Assembly: GCA_903892315.1 (NCBI GenBank) | Contig: CAITHY010000060.1 | Coordinates: forward strand, 1 to 26,843 | Length of the DNA: 26,843 nt | Direction of reading: 5' to 3' | Source of the DNA: an uncultured beta proteobacterium | GTDB taxonomy: Bacteria > Pseudomonadota > Gammaproteobacteria > Burkholderiales > Burkholderiaceae | Shown: positions 6,858-13,529 of the stretch, one piece after another | Numbering within the stretch: position 1 is the stretch's first letter | Layout of the letters: each line of letters opens with the position of its first letter | Notes under the pieces: model-generated | Databases searched by the model: none | Told to the model about the DNA's origin: nothing | Seen by the model: the letters and a program-made list of their open reading frames with translations, nothing else | Program-made: the position numbers and the translations under genes

Positions 6858-8403
6858 TAGAGAGCTCCATTGGGCGGATAGTAGATTCTATAAATGCAAT
6901 CTCTTCATCAGATAAACCATATTTTTTATAAAGTTCTTCATCTGTCCAAGGCTTTGAAAAATCCTGAAGCGGAACAAGCTCATATACCTTAGCCGTCACA
7001 TGGTGACTAATCTTTTTTAGAAACATCAAGATATGAAAAAACTTAGTATTCATATATGACATAACATTTAGTGCTGTAGCCTCGTCCTCAAATGCTCCAA
7101 CTCTCAGAAATGTTTCAGTACATACTTCATTGGGGACACCTAAAAATGGCTTTAATCTCTCCTTTGTAATATCGAATCCGTTATCAAGAACTTGAGAAAC
7201 AAAGACTTTATACATCGGGATTGAATCCTCTCCGGTTGGTATTGGATATGTTTTTGGGACATATCGCTTCACTGACTTATATTTCAGTGTGCCGTAAATA
7301 GTTAGTCCATTTTTAATTGGCTCCACGCTTATGCTCGGAAGAGAATACTTGGCAGGGTCATTAAGAAAATCAGAGCGTAAGCCATATGGCTTACTAGATG
7401 AAACTATTGTTGAAAAGGAGATCTCGTTTTTTTCAATCACCTTTCGCAATATTGGAATAGCTTCGTTCATTCGGATAAATGTATCCAACCCCTTCTCTAG
7501 AAGCGGTCGGTCTGCTTCTGATGTAACACCAGCTTTTGTGTGCGTTACAACTTTACATGTGCCTCTATTTTCTCGATCCCAAAGAAAATAACAAACACCG
7601 CCCGCAATCCGAGTCCCTGGAAAAACATCTGCAGCTATCGGGTAGTCATGAATAACCCTGATTCTATCGTCATTAAGCATAGTATTTCTAAAATCATCAA
7701 GCCCTTTTCCTCCCGCAAACCATCTGGAAGGAATAATCATTGCCAAATAACGAGGATTTAATTTCTTAGCTTGCTCAACAAATAGCTGATAAATTGGTGA
7801 TGCACTTGCAGTGGGACCTGAATCGCCAAGCTGATATGGTGGATTGCCGATGATTACATCAAACTTCATGCTGAAAATCTCCTGAGGATTCTTTGTGTGT
7901 ATAAATTGGTATGCATGGGTCTCCAGCTCGCTTCCCCTATCTTGAAGTGCCTGACTTGCTCCACAATAAGTGCATCGACCAGCCTTCCAGGTGTGCTCTG
8001 TTCTGTCGAACTTTATGTTCCCAGAATCATCCTTAAAAGAGTTAACAATAGAATATTTCCCGCTAGGTGACTTGGAGCAATAGACTGACCTCCTCGATAA
8101 TAGTGAGGTTAGTTCTGTAATTGCAATGCCAAAAACTTGTTTAGTCAGTATGTGATTGATGCGATCTTGTTGATCCGGTATTAGCTCCACTAACCCAGCA
8201 TCAAGTCTTCTTGTGACCTCCCGTAGAAATATTCCTGACTTTGAGAATGGATCCAAGAAGCGAACATTCTTGTCTGACCAGATTTGCTTTGGCAGTAAGT
8301 CCAAAATTTGATTAGCCAATTGCGGAGGAGTAAATACCTCATCATTACTTAGATTCGCCAGACAAGTTAGTACATCTGGGTTGTAGTAGTTGATCTCAGA
8401 CAT
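6850..8403 (-). CDS. Eco57I-like N6-adenine methyltransferase subunit (NPPY subunit)
   Basis: DNA methyltransferase of an R-M system. Motif IV GNPPY (about 185-189) marks an adenine-N6 methyltransferase; the motif-X-like EVFTPPQLANQIL lies near the N-terminus. The SAM-binding motif I position reads FLDPFSKSGIF, which departs from DPACGSGxF. A CTYC with flanking Cys/His (about 143) may hold a zinc. The C-terminal half probably contains target recognition. ATG at 8403 is preferred over a TTG at 8409; it overlaps the upstream stop as ATGTCTGA (8 bp), so translation is coupled. I recall related Eco57I-type methylase proteins next to helicase genes in many bacteria. Acts with the 207-aa subunit and the 836-aa nuclease-helicase. 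Confidence 0.88.
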   Translation of the reverse strand: MSEINYYNPDVLTCLANLSNDEVFTPPQLANQILDLLPKQIWSDKNVRFLDPFSKSGIFLREVTRRLDAGLVELIPDQQDRINHILTKQVFGIAITELTSLLSRRSVYCSKSPSGKYSIVNSFKDDSGNIKFDRTEHTWKAGRCTYCGASQALQDRGSELETHAYQFIHTKNPQEIFSMKFDVIIGNPPYQLGDSGPTASASPIYQLFVEQAKKLNPRYLAMIIPSRWFAGGKGLDDFRNTMLNDDRIRVIHDYPIAADVFPGTRIAGGVCYFLWDRENRGTCKVVTHTKAGVTSEADRPLLEKGLDTFIRMNEAIPILRKVIEKNEISFSTIVSSSKPYGLRSDFLNDPAKYSLPSISVEPIKNGLTIYGTLKYKSVKRYVPKTYPIPTGEDSIPMYKVFVSQVLDNGFDITKERLKPFLGVPNEVCTETFLRVGAFEDEATALNVMSYMNTKFFHILMFLKKISHHVTAKVYELVPLQDFSKPWTDEELYKKYGLSDEEIAFIESTIRPMELSNV

Positions 8404-9019
8404 CGGCAATTTTGAATATATTAGTTACTGGATAGTCCTTTACAGGATCTGGAATAAAAACATCATCACCTAAATCGGAGAAAAGAGGTAAATCTTGAAT
8501 TGCTGATTGAGCAATAAGCTCATGGAATGCAAAATCCCTCCTCTTTAGACCACTGCCAACTGGGGACCACTCTGAAAAAATAATATCCTTTAGAGACAAG
8601 GCATCTCCACATACTATATTTCTATCAAGAATATATTTGACTGAGCGTCTAACTTCTTCCCGACATTTTATGAAAGGCTTAAATAACCTCTCTCTACACT
8701 TCTCGATATTGTCTGAAAGAATATCTATCCCATAGATTGATGACACAGCAATTATTGCGTAGCGATCCCAGTCAGCCTGACTCTTTCCATAGCGCGAGGT
8801 CACTACAGCAAGTTTTCTATCTAATACTTCGGCAAGAAAATTCCCCGTCCCGCAGGCAGGCTCCAGAAACCTAGATTCAATTCGGTCTGTCTCATGCTTG
8901 ACCAAATCAAGCATTGCATCTACTTCACGCTTATGTGTATAGACTTCGCCGTGATCCGCCACCCTCTGCTTAGAGACAACCTGAGAGTCTGAAGCCCCTT
9001 CTTTTGTTTCAATGCTCAT
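8396..9019 (-). CDS. Small SAM-binding methyltransferase subunit of the R-M system
   Basis: 207-aa protein with the N-terminal half of an adenine methyltransferase: GEVYTHKREVDAMLDL (motif X region, 24-39), a canonical SAM motif I FLEPACGTGNFL (51-62) and a GIDI motif II (about 95). The chain ends without any NPPY motif IV, which is instead in the downstream 519-aa gene product. The two proteins together supply one intact motif I and one motif IV. First gene of the minus-strand operon; an R-M-proximal palindrome (9094-9110) lies 75 bp upstream. The ribosome-binding site is weak (AAGAAAG). Confidence 0.85.
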   Translation of the reverse strand: MSIETKEGASDSQVVSKQRVADHGEVYTHKREVDAMLDLVKHETDRIESRFLEPACGTGNFLAEVLDRKLAVVTSRYGKSQADWDRYAIIAVSSIYGIDILSDNIEKCRERLFKPFIKCREEVRRSVKYILDRNIVCGDALSLKDIIFSEWSPVGSGLKRRDFAFHELIAQSAIQDLPLFSDLGDDVFIPDPVKDYPVTNIFKIADV

Positions 9020-9093
9020 TTATATGTTTTTAGCTTTCTTGCAATTATTTTTATAACTACTATTTTGCGTTATTTGCTGTCCATGATCAATTT

Positions 9094-9110
9094 TGTCGTT
9101 TAAAACGACA
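9094..9110. promoter_or_regulatory. TGTC-family palindrome, copy 3
   Basis: Perfect arms TGTCGTTT (9094-9101) and AAACGACA (9103-9110) around one A, 75 bp upstream of the R-M operon start (9019). The same core is found at 15298-15318. A candidate operator for expression of the R-M operon. Confidence 0.55.
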
Positions 9111-9123
9111 TTATTAGCTCAGT

Positions 9124-9140
9124 AGCTCACTTAATGAGCC
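9124..9140. promoter_or_regulatory. Candidate WYL-regulator operator, site A
   Basis: AGCTCACTTAATGAGCC contains GCTCA/TGAGC arms. It differs at only 2 of 17 bases from the site at 11055-11071. It ends 46 bp before the ATG of the repeat-protein gene at 9187 and is followed directly by TATAAC, a possible -10 element. Control by the WYL protein is inferred from the second copy lying in front of that protein's own gene. Confidence 0.5.
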
Positions 9141-9186
9141 TATAACTCACTAATCTTCCTCTAAAGACCCCCTTTAGGAGAAGCTC

Positions 9187-9501
9187 ATGAAATATCTACT
9201 CACCATCTTTTTGCTGGCTCAGGCAGCTTTATATGCCCAAAAGAGCTTTGCCCAAGTAACAAATTTAGACAATTCACCATACAACATGCAAAACAGTCAA
9301 TACAACATGGAAAACTCGCCATATAACATGCGCAATAGTCCATACAACATGGATAACAGCGCATATAACGCTAGTTCTAAAAATGGGGTTTATGACAATA
9401 CTGGCAATAGGATTGGCTACGAAGTGAAAGCGCCAAGCGGAGTAATTAACTACTTTGATAATAACGGCAATCGTATTGGTTACACACCTTCAAAGCGGTA
9501 A
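9187..9501 (+). CDS. Exported heptapeptide-repeat protein (NSPYNMx repeats)
   Basis: 104-aa protein with a Sec signal peptide (M1 to about A22, ending KSFAQ). Residues 29-63 are five tandem heptads of the form N-S-P-Y-N-M-x (variants NSQYNME, NSAYNAS), encoded by 21-bp repeats at 9271-9375. The C-terminal third carries DNTGNRIGY and DNNGNRIGY. I recall similar NSPNN/NSPYN-repeat proteins of unknown function in freshwater betaproteobacteria. Start set by TAGGAG before the ATG. First gene of a plus-strand run; the candidate WYL operator lies just upstream. Likely periplasmic or surface-exposed; function unknown. Confidence 0.8.
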   Translation: MKYLLTIFLLAQAALYAQKSFAQVTNLDNSPYNMQNSQYNMENSPYNMRNSPYNMDNSAYNASSKNGVYDNTGNRIGYEVKAPSGVINYFDNNGNRIGYTPSKR

Positions 9502-9508
9502 TTGCGTT

Positions 9509-9754
9509 ATGCAAAATATTACCATCAGAAACTGCACTTTTGCTTTTCGCTGTAAAGCAAACTGGGACATCATGACGCCTACTGATACCGACGGTCGAGT
9601 TCGCTTTTGTTTGGATTGTCAAAAAGAAGTTTTTTTATGTGAGAGTGATGCGGAGCTCATCAGTAATGTCGTGAACAATCGCTGTATCGCATTAATACGA
9701 GAAGAACTTGGTCATTCAAGGCGATTAATTGGTGAAGTAGTTAATAAGAGCTAA
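9509..9754 (+). CDS. Cys-rich small protein, paralogue of the one at 4029
   Basis: 81-aa soluble protein with Cys9, Cys15, Cys34, Cys37 and Cys59 in the spacing C-x5-C-x18-C-x2-C-x21-C, identical to the protein at 4029-4316, plus an extra Cys44. The frame also opens at 9455, but that start lies inside the preceding gene and adds an unrelated N-terminus; the ATG at 9509, 8 bp after the preceding stop, gives the part that aligns. Probably a metal-binding ribbon; function unknown. It is translated right after the repeat-protein gene and two bases before the 9757 gene. Confidence 0.75.
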   Translation: MQNITIRNCTFAFRCKANWDIMTPTDTDGRVRFCLDCQKEVFLCESDAELISNVVNNRCIALIREELGHSRRLIGEVVNKS

Positions 9755-9756
9755 TT

Positions 9757-10287
9757 GTGAAGAAAACACTATATATCTCGCTAGCCTTAATCTTGGCGAC
9801 TCCTTTGATAGCCTATGTGGCTTTGCAAGCTATCGAACCGTCTGATCCTGATTTGGTCTACGTGAAAAAACCTAGCCTGTTTTCGGGTGCGTGGCAAAAA
9901 GTAGCTTCCTCTGATAACTTTTCTGAATATATTGAACCAAGAAAAATGGAGAAAAGTTTAGATTCCACCGTAGACATAGTAACGATGAGAAATTACTTTA
10001 AGCCCCAGTTCGATGACGATAGCGATAAAAGTATCAGCTATAAATCTCAAGTTTCTTATGAAACTATTGACTGCTTTAATCAAACAGTTACCGTGACTAA
10101 GGTGTATCTGCTAAGTGATAATTTTGCCAAAGGATCCTTAATTGACGAACCTATTGAACCAGTCTCTACCCCTATTCGCGTAAATGCTCGATCTATTGGT
10201 TTTAGCAAAATTCGTAAAGTCTGCGAATTATCTAATTTATCTACCGATTCCCAGTACGTTAAAAGCAGTTTCATGAATAACATCTAA
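9757..10287 (+). CDS. Adhesin_E-like envelope protein
   Basis: 176-aa protein starting with GTG. Residues 5-24 form a signal anchor or uncleaved signal peptide (ISLALILATPLIAYVALQAI). The rest follows the surface-adhesin E pattern: W-x-K...(Y/E)IEPRKMEKSLDSTVDIVTMRNY, then S-x3-YETIDC, and a second Cys near KVCEL, likely a disulfide in the periplasm. Haemophilus protein E, the family's name-giver, is a surface adhesin, but most members are uncharacterised. Two bases separate it from the upstream Cys-rich gene, so it is in the 9187 operon. A second family member lies at 13158. Confidence 0.65.
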   Translation: MKKTLYISLALILATPLIAYVALQAIEPSDPDLVYVKKPSLFSGAWQKVASSDNFSEYIEPRKMEKSLDSTVDIVTMRNYFKPQFDDDSDKSISYKSQVSYETIDCFNQTVTVTKVYLLSDNFAKGSLIDEPIEPVSTPIRVNARSIGFSKIRKVCELSNLSTDSQYVKSSFMNNI

Positions 10288-10292
10288 AGCGT

Positions 10293-10718
10293 ATGAAAAT
10301 GTTATTTCTAGATTTTGATGGCGTCTTACATCCATCTAGTCTCGGTGCAGATCCTTTGTTTTCTAAAGCATCTCTTTTATCTATGGCGCTATACGATATA
10401 GACCTTCCTATCGTTATCTCATCATCATGGCGCTTTACACACTCTATGAGAGAGCTTAAGGGAAAGCTGCCTAGTGAGATTTCCAAAAAGGTTGTTGATG
10501 TGACTGGTTCTGCTGTAGTAGGCAAGCATCCACGCTATAACGAAATCGTAAATTACCTAAATACCCAAAAAGACATTACTGATTGGCGAGCTTTAGATGA
10601 CTCCTATTGGGAGTTTCCTTCGCCTTGCCCTCAATTAATTCGTTGCAACTCTAATACTGGTATCAACATTCGTGAAGTGAACGCCATTGCTAACTGGGTC
10701 ATCAAACCACAGTCTTAG
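10293..10718 (+). CDS. HAD-fold protein of the Swiss-army-knife RNA-repair type (HAD_2-like)
   Basis: 141-aa HAD-superfamily protein. Motif I is FLDFDGVLHP (5-14) with the catalytic Asp pair, motif II VISSSWR (41-47), and a downstream RYNEI...WRALDDS with acidic residues for Mg2+. This pattern (DGVLHP, SSSWR, WRALDD, FP..P.LI.C) matches the stand-alone HAD domain also found in predicted RNA-repair fusion proteins; such proteins are common in phage-related and accessory DNA. A phosphatase acting on nucleic-acid ends is a reasonable inference but untested. It follows the Adhesin_E-like gene by 5 bp. Confidence 0.75.
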   Translation: MKMLFLDFDGVLHPSSLGADPLFSKASLLSMALYDIDLPIVISSSWRFTHSMRELKGKLPSEISKKVVDVTGSAVVGKHPRYNEIVNYLNTQKDITDWRALDDSYWEFPSPCPQLIRCNSNTGINIREVNAIANWVIKPQS

Positions 10719-10828
10719 CTAAATTTTTCCACCAAAGATATGACGGTATCAACTAATGAGCAAATCGTCATAATCCAAATAGCAATATCAAGATGCTTTG
10801 CTGCAACCTCTTTTGTTATTGCAATCAT
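10715..10828 (-). CDS. Tiny hydrophobic protein, 37 aa
   Basis: Short frame starting MIAITKEVAAKH with a hydrophobic middle (LDIAIWIMTICSLV), ending EKFS. It is supported by a GGAG/AGAGG ribosome-binding site and by an ATGA overlap with the stop codon of the 62-aa gene upstream, a standard sign of coupled translation. The 3' end overlaps the convergent HAD gene by 4 bp. A single membrane helix is likely. Unknown function; size and pairing recall small toxic or regulatory membrane peptides. Confidence 0.5.
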   Translation of the reverse strand: MIAITKEVAAKHLDIAIWIMTICSLVDTVISLVEKFS

Positions 10829-11013
10829 CCTCTTCTCCTGTAATGAGAACGAACTTTTTCTCTTTCCTTAAACATTAAGTGGGCAAAAAGACCTTCGCTA
10901 CAAACCAAAAATAATCCCAATAAAAACCACAGGCATAACTTTAGGTCTAAGCCACCAGCAGACTGAGCCATCCAACTTAAGAACATAAAGAAAAGTCCAA
11001 TAAATTTAATCAT
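10825..11013 (-). CDS. Small two-helix membrane protein, 62 aa
   Basis: Two hydrophobic segments (about 3-20 and 24-47) followed by a basic tail (KEREKVRSHYRRRG). AAGGGG upstream of the ATG supports the start. Coupled to the 37-aa frame by a 4-bp ATGA overlap. It lies opposite to its neighbours, between the HAD gene and the WYL gene. Holin-like or toxin-like topology is possible, but nothing identifies it. Confidence 0.55.
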   Translation of the reverse strand: MIKFIGLFFMFLSWMAQSAGGLDLKLCLWFLLGLFLVCSEGLFAHLMFKEREKVRSHYRRRG

Positions 11014-11054
11014 TTCAAGCCCCTTTCAAGATGTGTTTAGATTAATTATTCAGA

Positions 11055-11071
11055 AGCTCACAAAATGAGCC
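11055..11071. promoter_or_regulatory. Candidate WYL-regulator operator, site B
   Basis: AGCTCACAAAATGAGCC, 15 of 17 bases identical to the site at 9124-9140. It ends 49 bp before the WYL gene's ATG, nearly the same distance as site A from its gene, and TATAGT/TATAAA follow as possible -10 elements. This suggests autoregulation. Confidence 0.5.
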
Positions 11072-11120
11072 AGTATTCCCATATAGTTATAAAAACTGTT
11101 TTTAATTCGGGAAATTGAAC

Positions 11121-12089
11121 ATGAGTAACCTAGAGCGACTGCACCGTATCAAGTACATGATTCAGGCTCGAACATGCGTTCCTATTCAAGACTTTCTGGA
11201 TGAACTAGAAATCTCTAAGGCGACCTTTAAGCGAGATTTAGAGTACCTCCGAGACCGTATGAACGCCTCTATAGTATTTGACCGTGCTGAGGGCGGGTAT
11301 CGCTTTGACAAGCCTAATGCTGGCGAGAAGATTGAGCTACCCGGGCTATGGTTCTCCGAAAAAGAAGCCACTGCCCTAGTTCTGATGCAGCATCTCTTAG
11401 ATAATCTAGACCAAGGAGGATTGATCAGCTCTCATATAGACCCACTAGTAGAGATTATTGATGGGATTTTGGGGCAGTCAGAGGTTTCAGCAAAAGAGCT
11501 TAGAAAGCGCATCAAGGTTTTTGGAATGTCTGCTCGTAAGAATTCACTAGAAAATTTTGAGGAAGTGGGAAACGCTCTTCTTAAGCGTCAACGACTACAA
11601 ATTGAGTACTACTCTAAAGGCAAGGATGAGACTACAAATAGGGAGGTATCTCCACAGCGTTTAATTTTTTATCGAGATAATTGGTACTTAGATGGCTATT
11701 GCCATCTACGAAAAGGCTTAAGAAGTTTCGCCCTTGATGGCGTAAGGAAAGCTGAACTCCTAAATAAAAAGGCGGAAGAAGTTTCAGAAAAAGAATTGCA
11801 TGAAAACTTTGCTGAGAGTTATGGAATCTTCTCTGGTAAAGCCACGCAGCGTGCGAAACTGAAATTCACTCCCGAGCGAGCTAGGTGGGTTTCTGCAGAA
11901 ACTTGGCACGGACAGCAAGTGGCGAGTTATGAGAAAGATGGTAGTTATATACTGGAATTCAACTATAACCAAGATCCAGAGCTAATAATGGAAATTCTAA
12001 AACATGGTAGCGACGTTGAAGTTCTAGCCCCAAAAAGTTTGAGGGAGCGGGTGGTTTCTGAGCTTAAAAAAACATTAAGTATGTATTAA
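11121..12089 (+). CDS. WYL-domain transcriptional regulator (HTH-WYL-WCX)
   Basis: 322-aa regulator. N-terminal DeoR-like winged helix (about 3-55: LERLHRIKYMI, ISKATFKRDLEYLRDR), a WYL domain (about 140-215, with LIFYRDNWYLDGYCHLRKGLRSFALDG) and a C-terminal WCX extension ending RERVVSELKKTL. WYL domains bind nucleic acids or nucleotides. Proteins of this size and order (BrxR/CapW type) repress many phage-defence operons and are released upon infection; membership in that group is an inference. A TTG two codons upstream is possible, but ATG at 11121 with GGGAAA upstream is preferred. A candidate operator is at 11055-11071. The 334-aa gene starts 9 bp downstream, so they form an operon. Confidence 0.88.
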   Translation: MSNLERLHRIKYMIQARTCVPIQDFLDELEISKATFKRDLEYLRDRMNASIVFDRAEGGYRFDKPNAGEKIELPGLWFSEKEATALVLMQHLLDNLDQGGLISSHIDPLVEIIDGILGQSEVSAKELRKRIKVFGMSARKNSLENFEEVGNALLKRQRLQIEYYSKGKDETTNREVSPQRLIFYRDNWYLDGYCHLRKGLRSFALDGVRKAELLNKKAEEVSEKELHENFAESYGIFSGKATQRAKLKFTPERARWVSAETWHGQQVASYEKDGSYILEFNYNQDPELIMEILKHGSDVEVLAPKSLRERVVSELKKTLSMY

Positions 12090-12098
12090 ATTTAAAAC

Positions 12099-13103
12099 AT
12101 GAAACTTTCTGCAAAATCAATAAAGAAAAATCTTGATGACAAACTACAGTCGCAGAGAAAGATTAATGCCAAATTATTTGAAGAGCAGGCAAAAAGACGA
12201 AAACTTCTTACTCAAGTACTTGAACTCTGTCTTGAAGCCGCCATGGATGGTGAGAGTTATATTGATATAGGTAACAAGTTTAATAATCTAGAGTCAATTG
12301 AAAAGTCCTTGGAGGACAGGTGGCTTGATATTACCTATCTAGATGCTGAAGATTTTTGCTTAAGCCAAATTAGCTATGAATTAGAAAAGCTTTCTCCCGA
12401 ACAACAATATGAACTTCAGGGATCCATTAAAAGTAAATGCAGGTCAATCAAACTAGACCTAAATGGACTGAGAAATTGTTCAGATGATGACTTTCAACTG
12501 CAGCACATTTTCGATCGGATTGATGAGGTTCTTGATGACGGAAAAAAGTTGAAGCGAAATATTTTGGATGCATTTTATGCCTATCAGTCTTATAAAGAGA
12601 TAAATTTTGACGTTGACTGGGAAGAGGATGCTGACCTAAAAGTTTTCCTTACCAACTCAAAATCAAAGCTTGAAGAAAGCTTTGATTATCTAGATTCAAT
12701 ATTTAAAAAACTGAACTTAAATGAAATTCCTGATGAAGGAGTTGAGTATGCGAAATACATAAAATGGAACCAACTGGAAGATGACGAGGTTTTAGACTAT
12801 ACAACTCATGATTATTCAGATGCCATTAGCTTTTCTTATCTTCAATCTTTACATGGTCAACTATTTGTAAACGCTTTTAAAGTTTCAGTAGAACAAGAGA
12901 TATCTAGAGGCAGCCATTCTTTTCATATCTCACTATTAAATAATCCAAATGGAAATACTATTAGGTTTGAAAATAAAGCAGAGATGCAAACTGTTTATGA
13001 AGAATTCGCACTTGAGGAGTTATTAAAAAAATTAGGCTACTCAGTTGATCGTCAAATTAGCACTCCTGAGGAAGCAAATTATCTTGTATCTTGGGCAGAA
13101 TGA
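12099..13103 (+). CDS. Unknown 334-aa protein encoded with the WYL regulator
   Basis: Not recognised. Acidic protein with no signal peptide or membrane span. Residues about 1-50 are strongly charged and helical (KKNLDDKLQSQRKINAKLFEEQ), suited to a coiled coil; further acidic helices cover about 75-215 (for example EDDEVLDYT after KWNQL). The C-terminal 100 residues appear globular with beta-like stretches (SHSFHISLLNN, NTIRFENK) and end in LVSWAE. No nuclease, ATPase or other catalytic motif could be found. It begins 9 bp after the WYL gene without a clear ribosome-binding site, so translation is probably coupled. As the sole co-operonic gene of a defence-type regulator it is a candidate effector or sensor. 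Confidence 0.7.
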   Translation: MKLSAKSIKKNLDDKLQSQRKINAKLFEEQAKRRKLLTQVLELCLEAAMDGESYIDIGNKFNNLESIEKSLEDRWLDITYLDAEDFCLSQISYELEKLSPEQQYELQGSIKSKCRSIKLDLNGLRNCSDDDFQLQHIFDRIDEVLDDGKKLKRNILDAFYAYQSYKEINFDVDWEEDADLKVFLTNSKSKLEESFDYLDSIFKKLNLNEIPDEGVEYAKYIKWNQLEDDEVLDYTTHDYSDAISFSYLQSLHGQLFVNAFKVSVEQEISRGSHSFHISLLNNPNGNTIRFENKAEMQTVYEEFALEELLKKLGYSVDRQISTPEEANYLVSWAE

Positions 13104-13157
13104 TTTTGTTAACCTTTTGACTTACTCTTTTCTTCGCCTTTCATATATGGAAAAAAA

Positions 13158-13499
13158 ATGCCGCTAACCAAATATTGGGAAACAAATGAGTTCACCACCT
13201 ATGCTGATATAGATAGCTCGAAAAGGATAGGGAACAAAGTAAATTTTTGGATTATTAACGATTACCACGTTAACAAAGTGAACGCCATTGGACAGGCATA
13301 CAGATCTGACAGGGTGCTATTTGAGATAGACTGCATGCAAAAAACTCGTCGTGTCTTGGAAATTTACTTATACAACTCACCAATGGCAAATGGCGAAATA
13401 ATCTATTCCAATACACAAGTAAATGATCAAGGTGGCTCAGTTCCAGATCCTGGGAAAGTTGGTCATAAAACATGGGAAATAGCCTGCTCAATTAAGTAA
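13158..13499 (+). CDS. Adhesin_E-like protein lacking a signal peptide
   Basis: 113-aa protein following the surface-adhesin E pattern: KYWETNEFTTYADIDSSKR, GNKVNFWIINDY, then FEIDC with a partner Cys in EIACSIK. Family members are normally exported, but this frame begins right at the mature domain. Upstream, in a different frame from an ATG at 13100, a hydrophobic stretch (LTLFFFAFHIW) is interrupted by TGA and then an A8 run (13151-13158), as if a signal peptide had been lost by mutation. The protein may therefore be cytoplasmic, or the gene a decaying copy. Relative of the 9757 gene product. Confidence 0.6.
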   Translation: MPLTKYWETNEFTTYADIDSSKRIGNKVNFWIINDYHVNKVNAIGQAYRSDRVLFEIDCMQKTRRVLEIYLYNSPMANGEIIYSNTQVNDQGGSVPDPGKVGHKTWEIACSIK

Positions 13500-13529
13500 A
13501 AATTCTCATAACTAGAAAAGAGGTTTTGT

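Noticed and set aside
9271..9375. CRISPR-like spacing of repeats
   Set aside because: The repeats are contiguous 21-bp coding units with no spacers.
9455..9508. Upstream extension of the Cys-rich gene at 9509
   Set aside because: It overlaps the end of the repeat-protein gene and does not match the paralogue at 4029.
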